The translations under genes were made by a program, and so were the position numbers. A model generated the notes under the pieces. It saw nothing but the letters and a program-made list of their open reading frames with translations. It did not search any database and was not told where the DNA came from. From positions 11,947 through 75,946 of the forward strand of contig SJOL01005932.1 in the NCBI GenBank assembly GCA_004794785.1: a stretch of DNA of 64,000 nucleotides. Reading direction: 5' to 3'. The stretch is from Opisthorchis felineus (Eukaryota > Platyhelminthes > Trematoda > Opisthorchiida > Opisthorchiidae). Numbering within the stretch: the first letter of the stretch is position 1; the number at the start of each line of letters is the position of its first letter. Positions 22,701-36,579 of this stretch are shown piece after piece.

Positions 22701-25700
22701 CTGTCACCATCATAGACTGTCTCTTCAGCTCCTTCGCTAACAAAGGTTTAAAGCGGAAAACACGGCTCTTTTTGATGAATAATTTTCGGGCATGTGTAGT
22801 GCACGCCTCAAACATCGTAACCTGGCAGGCTTTGCTGCTTACCAAGATGCTTGAAGAGGATGCGACGCATCACAGAATGCTCGCTTCCGGTCCATCTCAT
22901 TACGGACATGTTGTGGCTAGTTAGGACACCTCTGCTAGGAAGACTTTTGAGGTCTTCAGATATGAGAGGCCAAGTTTCATAGCCACTGAGAGAGGTTACA
23001 GAGGCTACAGACGCTGCCCTTCAACACGTTCGGAATTCGTTTCTGATGCCAAAGATGACGCACAGGACGGGTGAAAGACAAGAAGCGTATGAAGAGGCTG
23101 GCTACTGTGGATATGTGGGAGGTGTCAGCGGCAGGCTGTTTTTGCCTCATCCGCCCTACTGCATGCATCACTTACATTAACCCGGTTGATAGCACCGCGT
23201 GATGGCGTATTCGGGCATTTCATGAGTTGCTGGTAGGACGATTAGGACTGTCAGCCAGAAGCTCAAAAACTTGACCACAAGGCAGCGGTGATTGGTGTAG
23301 GACTGCTCGAGGGGCTGGTTGGCCCTGGCCTTCCTAGTATGGTTGAACTTTGGAGAACTGAGTTCCTTCCAGTATAGCCCGACCACCACGACAAGGAGAC
23401 AGGGATGACTTTGGTCAGTTCATCCAAAAACACCTGTGGCTTCTTCTCTTCGAAGACATGGATTATGTCGTCTGCCTATTTCAGATCATTCAAGTGAGTC
23501 TACCTGGTCATTCATATCTCCGACAACCGCAACAAAATCCGAGCTATCATCCAGGCAAAAACAAGACACACTCACACAAACGTCTGTGAGTGTTTAAGAG
23601 CGTAAGCAGATACGATGAATAGACAGCGTTTACGCATTTACGGGCTACTCTCACGTACGTTGTCAAACAAACCACATAGATCTGACTACCAACGGCCAAC
23701 CATCCAACCAGACTCTTGAGATTGGTGGCTTAGAACAATACCAACCCTAGCAGAACCCGCTGCGGTGGATTCTGGGTCACCAGAGGTACGCAAGCCTAGA
23801 TAGGAGCGGTCGAGATGCCGGGGTTGGGTTCGAACGACGGACCTTCCGGTAAGCTTGCGCCTTAACCACTAGAAAAAATCATTCGGCTGTAACACCCTTT
23901 CGGTGCCTAACTGCCATGCCACCCGAAGGAAGCATGAGGGCTGGGATACTGCCAAGTTGCCCAAGTCTAGACAGGGGAAGTCGAGAGGCAGAGGTCGGGT
24001 TCAAACCACGGACCTTCCGGTCAGTAACTTCGCGCTCTAACCACTGAGCCACCTCGCCCCCAACGTTTCAGGAACCAAGAAAACAAAGACATACCACAGC
24101 CCAATACCGCCACGTCCTGTATCGTATTCACCGGTGCACATTGCCCCACTATATACCACATCTCTCCCCCCGTACCAAGACACCAAGCGTGTCTCAGCTG
24201 AAGGTCTTGTCAGTCCTCGATAAATCCGTGTTATTGCTATCATCTGTTGAACCAGTTATTCCCTCCTATAGCCCCTTCAGGGAGAACACTTTCCAATTCC
24301 ACAAATTTTGTTCTGTTGAAATCGATGGAAACCAACCCCTAGTAGAACGGTCCAACCATATTTCAGATACCTTTCTCGTAGCAAAATACAGAATGGAAAT
24401 TACCAACGGCACGTTTCATAAGTCTCTGTAAGGCCAGCTGTTTTAGTCACATTAAGTCTCTCTCTATCTCATGTTTTCCAAGCTCCAGAACATTCATTAC
24501 ATGCATATTATGCAGGGAAGGGATAATACTGCCGTGCGCATCCATCGTCTGCATACGACATAATTTACTTAAATCAGATGGTAGATCGCGAAATACACTC
24601 ACTTGCAAACTAATTTGGTTTTTTACTAGAGACCTAATCTCTTGTTCATAATATTCTTCAACTGTGAATGTGCTGCATAAACGTCGCCTCATGTTTTATT
24701 TGGTACGATATTCGTGAAATCGAAGTGTGTTTTCTGGACGGAACAATGCTCATAAGGCTGCTAGAACTTCTCGACAGCCCACGACCACCCTTGGGGCCCA
24801 TCGTTTAGACGCATTCTCCGAGTTCCTGCCAGTCTGATAGTCTTCAAGTAGGACGAAACCGGTAGTGGGCTGTCGAAGGGTTTTCAGCAACCTCGTGAGT
24901 ACTGTCCCGTCAAGAGATGATAACTCATGCTGCTGCTTTCTCAAAACGATACAGACTGTCGCCCATTGGGCTTGACGACGTCGAGTGAAACTCATGACCG
25001 CGGTAATAAAAAAGTACATGTGATACAGCGATAAACGCATTCGTGTTCTTAACAGACATGCAAGGATCCACCTGTGCTTGAAAGACAATCATGCAACGTC
25101 CCTAGTTTGCTTTGTTATTCTGATGAGAAAGCAGCCCATGCATAGAAGATGGAAACAAATGGTTTGGATCATTAGAGGTGTCGCTGAAAACGGCAATTTC
25201 GCTATGGTCTAGGCAGTTCGAATATACTGTTGGCGGTACACGCAACCACAGCAGTCATTTTCGCCGTGCATAATGCTACAATACAGTAATCCACAAATAC
25301 CAATGCATTGTCATTTCACAAAAATGTGGGACTGCTCGGCCATACAAGACGCGGGCGACGATTGTCTGACCTTGAGATTCCGTTGCGCGGTACTTAAGTG
25401 TGGGCGTACTGTCTGCAACTTATGGGCCATCGCGAAACTGCATTGCAGTGTCGACACTCACATTGAACACATTTTTAACGTTCCAACGAAACCATGAAAA
25501 TCAATGGAGCGGAAGGGATAACAGAATAGCCCTTTTTGAAATAAAAGTACATGCAGGAAGTCGAATATGTTTTGTGTGACCACACTGCTGCTCAGTCAAA
25601 TCGTGCTATTCGTGTGCATATTGCTCGAACTATGAATCTTTCTCTGTGAATTCACCTGAACCATTGTTTTTGTGACTTTCACTCAGTTATCCGTGTTGAT

Positions 25701-28700
25701 GCAGTGTCTGATTTATCAGTGAATAGTGAGCCGTTAGACCCCATCTACAAGTGACATACTTCACTGCCTGGTCATTCCCTGTTTATCTCCATTCTCAAGT
25801 TTCTTTCCCTGGATTTTAATGAACACTAGTCAGTAGGAATTGCAAATGTTTTCAGGTTTTTTTTATTTCGAGGATAAAAGTGCAATTTCGGCTTTTTTTG
25901 GTCGGTGCATTTGGGACCGGTTTCACTAAGACTTAGCGGTGAACTTGGCAATCGAACTTAAGCTGTATCACATGTACTTTTTGATTACCGCTGTGATGAG
26001 TTTCATTCGACCTGATGTGAACTTCCATTCGCAACTGGGTAGCGAACTGCCAACGGGTAAACAAGTGGTAAGAACGACCAACGTGGTTATTCCCACTTTG
26101 CATCCTACGAGTGAACCCAGTCTATTCAGAAAAGCCGAGAAGCTCTGTGCAGTTGGTTCACCCATATTAGGAATCCCCAACAATGCACATCTCACAAATC
26201 GCCAAGAAGTTTCAAATTTGCAACCTCCTGGCTAGTAGCTGAAGACGAAACTGTTCGGCCATAAGCGGCAGATCAGCAGTTAGACATGATATAGCGTCCA
26301 TCATCCTTCAATCACGGGATCCCTATTACGTGGTCACGTGTTGACTGGCTCCTAGAGTAACCACCTCTTAGATAAGAGCTTCACCCGTCATGCGAATTAT
26401 TCTCCCTCTGCGCTACTCGTCCTGTCTAATTGCGAGTTGTTTTGTGGTTTTCGTGGCTCTTAGTCGGTCATTTGTGAACGCAGTGTGCCGCAGTGGTTGA
26501 CCCATAGTGAGCAGTAAGTCTCATTTTAAATGGCCATACTCGGCTCTTTGGTCGTCCTCTATTTTATGCATTACTAAGATGCTTTCCCTTGATTTTAGGG
26601 AACAATGATCACCAGGAGTTGCAAATGTTTCCAGGTTTTTTCCCCCGCAATTTCAGCTTCTTTGGGTTAGTGCACTTGGGACCGATTCTACTATGGCTTG
26701 GTGTGGTTCTATCTATGGTTCTATCCTTTCGATCGAACCTAAACGGCCAAAATATTTCACTTCTCTCACCAGCGGGGACAAATATTCACAACCATCGATT
26801 TAAATAGAACTATAAAAATTGACCGTTCATGTTACCAGAGCGATGTTAACAGGCATCCTGTGTCCAAACAAGCCTCGGTTGTTCCGAGATCATTCGCATT
26901 AATGGGGTGCGCTAAAAAATCAACAAAAGTGAGTCAATAATCGCGTCTGTCTTCAAAAGGTCAGCCGGCATTGAACAAGTAATGCACAATGAAAAAAATC
27001 GTCCAACTGTAACACCTTTTCGGTGCCTAACTGCCATGCCACCAGAAGAAAGCATGAAGGCTGGGGGACTGCCAGGTTGTCCAAGTCTAGACAGGGGAAG
27101 TCGAGAGGCAGATGTCGGGTTCGAACCACGGACCTTCCGGTCAGTAAATTCGCGCTCTAACCACTGAGCCATCTCACTGGCTAGCTTTCCACTGATTTTA
27201 AACCATCCATCTTAACCGAGTTTTCCAACCAACATCCCCGGTTGTACTAACACGCTGTCGGATAACTGTACTCCTCAATTATCACAAGTATTCTATGTTT
27301 CATCGCGAAGTTATATGTGGACGGATAACTACTACATGAATAGGGTAACAAATCAAACCATTGTTTTCTCCTAATTCATACCCTGTTCTAAAAATAGGCC
27401 TTACGATAGGCGGTAATGGTATGTGGAGGCGGCGGCGACTCGGCTTCGACGTCACCACAGCTGGTGACTGACATTTATTCTGGTTTCAGAAGGCTTTGGT
27501 AAAGAGTCGGTGGTTTGTTTTATTGTTTCTCAGGCCTTCCTGAATCGATGAATTCTCAATTAGTTCCAAAGGTTTTTCTCTCGACGGAAAACGGTCAGCC
27601 TTATTCTGTAACGAACGGGTCGTTGATCTTTAGATTTATGCAGCGTGGCTTTGAACGGATTAAATTTTGCAGACTCTTTCTTGGGCGCGTGGCTAGATGG
27701 TGGGCCATAACTGTGTCAGCTGCTTGTGGGTGTCATGTTGCTTTTGGATTTGCTGATGATCGACTTTCGTCAACATTGGAATTGATTACGATCCGACTAA
27801 TTGACGTCCGCGCTGTGTGGCTTCACCCTCACACTAGTCCATCACTCACTGCCGCCAACCCAGTCAAGGAGCGATTGCACATACGGGGCTTGCACTATCA
27901 TAATCTTTGTAAAATATACGGCCTGAATGCTGTAGATAGGTGTTTGGGTGCGTGTACTTTCCGTGACGGGGAATACAAAACGGTTCATTATCACGATTCG
28001 TCTGAGGACAGGTGACTGTGCGTCATGTACACAGATATTGTGTCCTGTCGGAACGAGACCTAATTCATGCAGACACGCGTCAAGTGTTTGGGGGCGACTG
28101 GATTATGCGACTCTTGCCCCGAAAATGCTACCGTTTGCAACACCGAGTGTTTTGGAGTTGGGAGAGAGCAAGAACAGAGCGGTTGCTTAGGTTATTGGCA
28201 CTGACCACCTTCATTCTCCATTTCACATGGTTAGGCCATGTCTGCCTGTGTGATAGTGTTTCAGAACAGCAACCTGAGAACTTGAAAAACGATCCGTATA
28301 AGAGGTCTTCTTACGAGAGATCTTATCAGGGAATGACCATTTATGTTCTCATCCACGTAGAAACGTAAAACCCACATTTGCAGAAGTACCGAACGGTGCG
28401 TGGTGCGTTTTTTTGGTGAATAAGGGAGATGCATTGCATTTTGTTCGGAAACAAGGTGCTCCTCACGTGCAGCATTAACAAGCTTGAGTTTCTGCTATCC
28501 AACAGATCAAAGTTACACCAAAGAATAGTATTAGGTAGCCGATGATTAAAGCAGAGCAAACAAGAAATGAAGTCACCTCTGACCGTTGACCACGGGCTCA
28601 AGATTCACAATAACCAGTGAAAACGCCACAGGTCCAATCGCGTATGCTGTACATGTAACAGGCCCTACACGAGGCTCCGATGGATCGATCTGTCCTAGCA

Positions 28701-31700
28701 TCTACTTACTGAACGGCGTTAAGGAACACTTACTTAACTTTGCGGATTAAGAATGGACTGACTCAGCTAACCTCTCCAGTCGTTACATGTCGTAGGTTTT
28801 TTCCCGATAACATGGTAACTCGTTCCATATAGCATATCCGGGGCATCTGGAAGTGTCCGTCCCACATGTATGGTAGGTTAACACTCAGTGTTTGACAGTA
28901 CTGGTGTTCATGCATTTTGCGTTCAAGACTACCAGTAGTGAGTCCAGTTTTTCGTAAATGTGTATTGATCGGGCTAAGTCGTTAGCTGTACAACACAGCC
29001 TCGCCTGGCGGACACAGCGGTCGTCAGGTCAACCGTAATCACATTTTACCTCTTCTTTTTGCCTTTGTATCACAGGCCTGGAAGCGAATGGACTAGTTTC
29101 CGTACGCCGTACATCAGCCACCCAACTTGCTCTCCAACTGGTTCGCGAGCGAGGAATTTTCGGTCTTTATCGGGGTATGGCCGCAACGTTTCTTCGTGAC
29201 GTCTCCTTCTCCATGATTTATTTCCCCTTGTTTGCCAATTTCAACGCGTTGGTAAGTATGCCCATGTTTCGGTTATGCCAAACTCTCCTTCCCGCTACCT
29301 CTTTTTGCGACCTCCTTTGGCTATCCGTTTTTCTTCAGATCAATTTTGCCTGGAAAGTTTCAATTTTCTGGGTTGACAACTTTGAAATGTTCACCAGACC
29401 GAAGCTTCACCCAAATAAAACGGAATTTAAAATTCGATATTTCTCTACAGCTCACACTGGATACACTGTGAACATGCCCTCACGAACGGTCTTTGTTGAG
29501 AGGGAGAGGGATCCTTTTTAAAATTTTCATTAAGAAAGATTATTTTGAGGGGCATTCGTGACTGGTGTCTGACTCACTTTCCGAAGTTTGTGTCAGGATA
29601 CATCGCCCATTGAACAAATCAAGGCCCCATTTTCCTTCGACGCCTGTAATAATCAACATCTACGTGATTCAACGACCATGAAGTTCGAGCTAGCTCATTA
29701 GTTGGGGCGTAAGCTAGTCACAGGAAGGCTAATGGTTCGCACTGCACTCCCGGTTTTTCGATTCTTCTTGGCTTATGCAACCTGGCAGTCTGTCAGCTCT
29801 GTGTTTCTTTCAGAATACATTGCTGGATGAATTGACTTTGATTCGCTTCAATGCAGACGGCATCAGAGTCGCCCGTTCATACCTGACAAGATGGCTCAGT
29901 GGTTAGAGCGCGAATTTACTGACCGAAAGGTCCGCGATTCGAACCCGACCTCCGCCTCTCCACCTCCCCTGTCTAGGCTTGGGCAACCTGGCAGTCCCCC
30001 AGCCCTCATGCTTCCTTCTGGTGGCATGGCAGCTAGGCACCGAAAGGGTGTTAGAGCTGAACGATTATCTTTTATCTTTTACCTGACAACACTATCACGT
30101 AGTCGGATAAGTTGTCGGTGCCTTTGGAAGCAGATACAAATTTCACTTTTGGCGTGAGTTGAGTTCATTTTTCGCTGCACTCCTGTTGTGAGTAATTGAG
30201 TGCAATCGACAGCATAGTTATTCGTCTGCAGAGAGACCAGCTGGGAAGCCCGACCAAGAGTGATCTTTACCAAAGGCTGGTCTCCCCGGATAGACAAGCG
30301 ATGACAATGGAACTTGAAAAACCTGAAGAGGTCTTTGTGAAGATAAGGTGATCCAGCTCTTTCTTCCACTATCTTGAACTTCTGTCCTTCTCATTATTGA
30401 ATATCACTTGACAGCATGATAATCTCCGCATTCGTTTGCCTACACTGCCCGTGTGCTTATTGATCTCCACCTGTCGTACTCCGTCGCGTCCTTCATACCC
30501 GCCATTTGTTTTGTCACTGGTCGTTGCACCCAATACTCACACGGTAGCCATGTGTATGTGTGCGTTTGTTGCTGTAAATGCTAAGCCATCCGCATGCGTG
30601 CTCCACCTGCTCGGCCTACTCTGCCTTGTCTTGCCTTGACGCCCATGTTGTTGCACCGCCAATCAGCATCAAGAGAATGGTCATGCAAGGGTCAACCACA
30701 ATCCACATCACCGAGTCACACTATTCAGCTAGCTGTCGTCTGGTTTGCGGATTTTGACCTTGTACTACGTCGCGCACAGGTTGACGTTGCCAACATCAAC
30801 AATTGATGTTTGTTGTGCACTTATGCTTACTTGCGTGTTAATGGTACCGTAGACCCAATTCTCGCTTTTGATATTCGGGGTCATCAGATTTCTGTGTCAG
30901 GAATTTATCACCCATGTTGTTCTCAAACCGTCACCACCATCTGTTGCATTCAAGTAGACAAAATTACAGTGCAAACTAGGATAATCAACCGCTGTAACTG
31001 CGGCGTGGGAGTACATGCAAGTTAACGTGGACGATTTTTGCACAACATAGATTTGTCCCCCGGAAAGTCTGGGTGAGATAGATGGCAACAGGATAATGAA
31101 TGCAGCCAACGAGTGGGACTGTCATAACCCATCCACTGTTTCGCACGTGGTGCATACAAACAAACCAAAACAAGAAATCACATAATGTCACTGCTTTGGT
31201 TGCATGTGAGACACTTGAAGGACAAAATCCCAGTGGGAAATTCCAAAACCTCTTCACACCGTCAACAGTTTCTAAGTAGCTTGAGGGAGAGAATGATTCA
31301 CACGACGAGTGAACCTTCCATCGAAGTCGATACTCAACAGTGACTAAGTGATGGGATCCCTTGAGTGAGGGGTGGATGGTGCCCATATCCTCTCCGAGAG
31401 TGAGCTAATCACATTGCTCTCTGTGGTCGAACGGTTAAGTGTTCAAACTACTAGCGGGGAGATCGCGGATTCGATACTCTTCGGAGTTTCGTGAAATGTG
31501 GACTGCCAATGAGAATAAAACAGCCGTATCGCGCATCTCGGCTTTTGAGCGTAGATGGGCTTCACTTAAAGGACGAAATCTCAATTGAAACTTCCAAAAT
31601 TTCACATTACAAGCAATGTGTATGAGACTCGGAATTAGTAACAGGCTGCATTCAGGAAAATACGAACATCGCCGTGCACCTGAGGTAACCGGTGCTGGTG

Positions 31701-34700
31701 AGGGAAGTTGATCCGAACCCACAGGTGCTTTTTTTAGTGGGAACCAACAGTAGCCTCTCCTGAAGGTAGAATCTACCTGTGCACTAAAGAATGTGGTAGG
31801 CTCATCTTCATACGCACAGCATATGCATCCACTTTTTGGCGGATAGTATCACCTCGGATTCTATGTCATAACAGAAGAGCAGAGTTTGGCCGCTGATCAG
31901 AATACATTTCATCTATTACAAGCCTCATCGGTCATGTGAAAATTCAGTTAGTATCACGTCGTCGACCGCATCATGTGACGTGTCATGTTATCCGCACGCG
32001 ACGAGTCCTACGCTGCATTGTGGTTACAGGACAGGCGAAATGCCGTTTCCGAAAATCACTTGTCCTTGGACAGTCTATTACAAAACGGAAATCCACTCTC
32101 GTGATCTTTGACCGAACACCAACCGTCACCCTAGTTGCGGAAATAATGTGAGCGATTGAACGTTATTACCGGAACAATAACCGCAACCGTGATTCCTTGA
32201 ATTTCTAGGCTTTAGCTATCGAGTGCGCACTGAACTGACGTGTTCCATAGGCCGCGCATCATTTCCTAGCAGCGCATTGTAGACATGCGACTTCATTTAT
32301 TTGGGCTATTTTATGCATACCCATAGACGACTTGAAAGGTTTACTTTTACGATATCATCCAATTCCCAGCTTTTATTCAATGATACCGGATGCCGATAGA
32401 ACGATGTACTTAGTGGCTATGAGTTATCCACTCGGCCACCCTTTAGCTGACTTTTTCTATTAGTAAAACTGAGTGAGTATGTCGTTTTGAACCAAGCGGT
32501 CGACGTGTTGATGCTGTTTGAATCTTCTAACTCGGTCGATGAAATCCTCGGTACGTTCTCCGCCCAGCGTCATCATGGAGGGTGAGTCTGATAGCATATT
32601 CCATTTTCTTGACGTCGCTTTACCTAGAAGACGCGGCCGAACGCCGTTGGGAGGGGCATACTGTAAACAACTTGATCTGCTCAAAACTCGAATTTCCATT
32701 ATCTCATCCATATGAAGTAGAAGCGAAACTTTGTTGGGTGTCTGTCGAACACGACTTGCAAGAGCTGAACTGATGATACCCTTGATTCAGAACTGAGGTG
32801 AATTATGAGAACCTTCAAGGAGAAATGACTTCCAGTGATGTTTGTACGCTCAAATCTAAGACCTCCTCGTGAAGGGGCGCTCAGAAACAGCATTTCGGTC
32901 CCTAAGAGACCTGTTTACCTGCGGTTGCTGTTTATAAACGATAGGGTTTCCGAAACGGTCAAACGTCGCCCATTGAACTTCTCTCCAGAGAACATTTAAT
33001 ACAGTGCAATAAATGGTCCGCTTGACTAATAATCGTCCACTCAGTACGAACTTGAAAGAAAATTTCCATTCCATGACTCTTCACTGCTTATCTCTTCCTT
33101 TGTTTGCGAGTATTCCGCGAAGCATGTGGGTCGCGGTACTATTCCAGAGAATAACCAAGTATTTACCTTTCTGCATTGGAGCTGGAGAAGCTAAGCACGT
33201 GACCAGTGCACGTGCGAACCACCAAATCAAGCCGACCGAATTGTCCAAAAGCGCACTCGTAATGACGGTTGCGATTGCAATCAGGAAGTATCAGCCATCC
33301 CTGTGTCGTCAAAAAGCACCTGGAAGCATTAACCTTGACCAACGTAAGATCCCTCTTCTTGAGCGACTCGAGGACTCTTTCGAGTGCCAGTTATTTACGA
33401 GTTCTGACCAACAAAGTTTCATCTATCATCCTGTCAACCTTTTAAACTATTTATAAATGTTTGATGAGATTTTGCCGAAAACGGTCTCTGAATTCAAACA
33501 GGATTATTTATTAAGCTTATATCATTTAGTAGTAGGAGTGCCTTTGGTGAGCCGAATCAAATCGCTCATTCGGGCTACTGTTTCGATGTCTCACAACTCA
33601 GAGATGGTTCAATGTACATATTTGTGCCTCGAAACGGTACTACTAGCCAAACTTCTCCCTTCCCGTTTTTTTTCCGACTGGGTCTTTTTTACAACAAGAA
33701 ACTCAAGTCGTGTGATTTCTCACCTGATGTGGACTATCCAAAATAATTGTACTAGCGCAGAACGTGGTTTGTTCAAGTGAGCATGATGCGGATTCGAATT
33801 CCACAAATTTTCCAACTCTTGAGTGATTGAACAGAATTGGCTGACGGACTGGGCCATCTATGACACTGACAAGCTGGTTAATCGATTGACACAATCAAAT
33901 CACCCACTGAGTTGTCGTCCGAGAATTCGGGCTTCTCAAGTGCATCTCTCAGCACGAACATGTTAGCCCGTTGAAACGTGGTGATTAGGCGCGTCCAGCA
34001 TGCAATGGCGGGGTAGCTGTACTAGTGACGAGACTTAATTTTTACGGTCACCTCTTTTGAATGGACGCACCAGAATGGTCGCGCCACTGTTTACACAAAA
34101 TCGATGTTGAATGGAACTCCTTGAAGTGTCCTAGCGTGGTTGTGTTGTGATGGAGCACCGGTGTTCGAGGCTGGTATTGCTCTCAGTCAGTGTTTTTGTC
34201 TGGTGCCCGCCGTCTAAATTGACCAGTTTCGGCCCTTTATACAGGCAGAGTGGTTGGTCGCATGTCAGTCTTTTTTGACGGCCACGTTATATTGACCTGA
34301 GCTTCAGTTGCATGTCGCATGAGCTGTATTCACATGTAATTCTCCCGTGAACATCCACAAAAGGGGATACTGATGCCAAAGAATGGTTTTGGAGCCTTGC
34401 ACTGCTGTGGTTGTGCTTGCTTCTTCGTCACATACTTTTTGTTATGATCTTCATTCAAGCTCCAAAGTTGAATAATTGTGAAACACACTCATTCGCAGAT
34501 GACACTGGTGCTAACGAGACACGCAAATGAATAATTGTCCTTTTCATTCTAGGGCCCAAGAAGAGCGCCCGATAGCGTAGAGGCGGTCTTCTACTGGTCC
34601 TTCGGTTCTGGCTTTACGGCTGGCATGATTGCAGCCTTTGCTGTTACTCCGTGTGATGGTGAGTTCTTTTATGACTTTAATGGGGTGTTTTATTGATATA

Positions 34701-36522
34701 GTTTTTTCATCTAGGATATTTAAAAATCCCAAATCGGACGTCCTTGCTGGCGAGAAGATGAACACCAGGGTTGGTACCGAAGTCATGATCTCCTGCTTTT
34801 GGATATTCCATTTGAGCTACCCTGGATACTGTCCTACATCGTTATGTATACCTGGGCACCACATGATTTACAAGGTTTGCATCTAATGGATCAGTATTCA
34901 AAGGGATGCCGGCCCCAGTAGTGGGCCCAGTACATGCCCTCCCCATAATAGGTTTCCCCGCTAATGGGTACTTGGTCGGAGATCCGAGTTTCCAGTTCTG
35001 TCATCGACACTTGTCTTCTCTCTTCCGGAGTTCACCCTGGAGTCATCATCATCATCGACAGCCTGACATCAGTGTTCAACACCAATGTTTCACTGCCGTA
35101 CAACCATGATTTATTTGAAAGCCTCATTGTGAAGAAAAGAATAAATGTGGACGGGGAAGGAACTTAGTGCTAGGTTGCTACAATCATTCCGAGGTGCCTA
35201 CACCTCCAGACACTCATTCAGACAATCTGGATAGAAATTGCCAGCAAGAACACCACTGACATCGGTTGGCAGCCATATCTTGCAGTGTCTCCAACCAGGC
35301 GTAGTGGGGATCACGCGGTCCCCATCCTGGAAGGCGAGTAACACCGACAGCACCAAAACTTTTCGTATTCTCCTTCATACCCCTCTGCCAGGTCAGGGGT
35401 TGGTCACCTCTCTGCTTCCGCCACTCTGAACTGGGCATGGAAAACAGGCCCCTGGAGGTGAAACCGAGTTGCGACAAACAGTCACAGAACGCTGTACAAA
35501 CTGGTTTGCTTTCTGTTGGGAGTCATCTGCAAGGTGTCTCTTGGAGGATTCGAAACCGCAACCTTATGGTACCTACTCAAAGCCAGGTTTTCACGTATAA
35601 TGCTCGACATCGGCATGATTGGTGTAATGTTTATCGGCACATACAATAAGTCTAGTTCACGGATTTGCCACACACCTAACTCACCGAAGTCTTGGACGAT
35701 ACGATCTTTCATCCATGTTCTCACACAAAACTAGTATCGCTGGTGTATCACAAATCCAATTTTACGCAAAGTTTCAAACAGATTTAATCTGTCATCGAGT
35801 AGACCAACCCAAAATGGACAATATAATCAAAGGTTCATTATGTTCAAGTCAGTCTGTTATGTTTTGGGTCACATGTAACGTCCATGGCAAAGCGTATCTA
35901 GCGTGTGTCAGTTAGGTCGTATTAACGCGTATATCGAATGTCAGGAGTTCAAAGCCCGGTACGGTTAGGATAAGCGAAATTCGAGTCCATGTAGCAGACT
36001 GAGGTAAGTGCAAACACCTGACAGAATACAGCTGTTTCACTCTGGAGAGGTCATTTAAAAATGTGCACCAGGAATAGTCTCTTCTCCTAAACGGTCTCTT
36101 CTGAAAGGCTGACTTCACCCGTCACATATGCTTTGATGAACTGACTAAAGGCCTTCCGAGAATGCCCTTACTCGAGGGTAACCATACTGATAAACCATAA
36201 AGTACGATCACATGATAAAGACGCTGTTATCAGTTCCTGATACACTTATCAGTCAGAACAAACGGATACACAATATGTTATATTCAACTGCGACGATTCC
36301 TGGAGCACAACCACTGGTTTTTGTTTTTTGCTAGATTAGCATTGCTTCATAGCTCCATAACTTGTTTGTGAGTCCGAAATTATCCGAAGGCAGTCGCGAT
36401 CGTGACCTGATATTGAAATGCTATCCAGCTATGGAGCACATTCCTCGCATGCATCTCTGTCTTTCCTGCTACACGAGAATGGTTTCTCTGTACTGTGTGT
36501 TGATACCCGAATTTCACTTGAA

Positions 36523-36579
<57 letters not shown>

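Larger units (their letters stand above)
20901..29075 (+). other. Intron 4 (8.2 kb)
   Basis: The largest intron. Holds SINE-1 copies (21363, 22395, 23764, 23876 and 26993), a Penelope-like endonuclease remnant (21633-21905), a LINE RT scrap (23395-23510), fold-back repeat F1 (24740-25090), a duplicated repeat (25.8 and 26.6 kb) and an unknown pair of reading frames (27515-28368). 28.4-29.07 kb shows nothing recognisable. Confidence 0.85.
29252..34552 (+). other. Intron 5 (5.3 kb)
   Basis: Contains SINE-1 copies (29697 degenerate, 29890 intact), SINE-2-like copies (31140-31260 partial and 31415-31625) and a few unassigned frames. The plus-strand frame 33013-33456 (147 codons) shows no motif. 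30.1-31.1 and 31.8-34.5 kb otherwise hold nothing recognised. Confidence 0.85.

Noticed and set aside
22580..23390. Separate gene on the minus strand (frames 22627-22845 and 23177-23389)
   Set aside because: Frames are short and unconnected, with no splice-consistent homology; probably decayed repeat.
26912..27172. Frame beginning [15 protein letters not shown] (and similar frames at 17024, 29891, 41032, 43606 and 59043)
   Set aside because: These recurring small frames are translations of SINE-1 copies, not proteins.
28012..28368. LINE C-terminus suggested by [10 protein letters not shown]
   Set aside because: Flanking family motifs (HRLP, EWRK..GGQ, LPGWGP) are absent.
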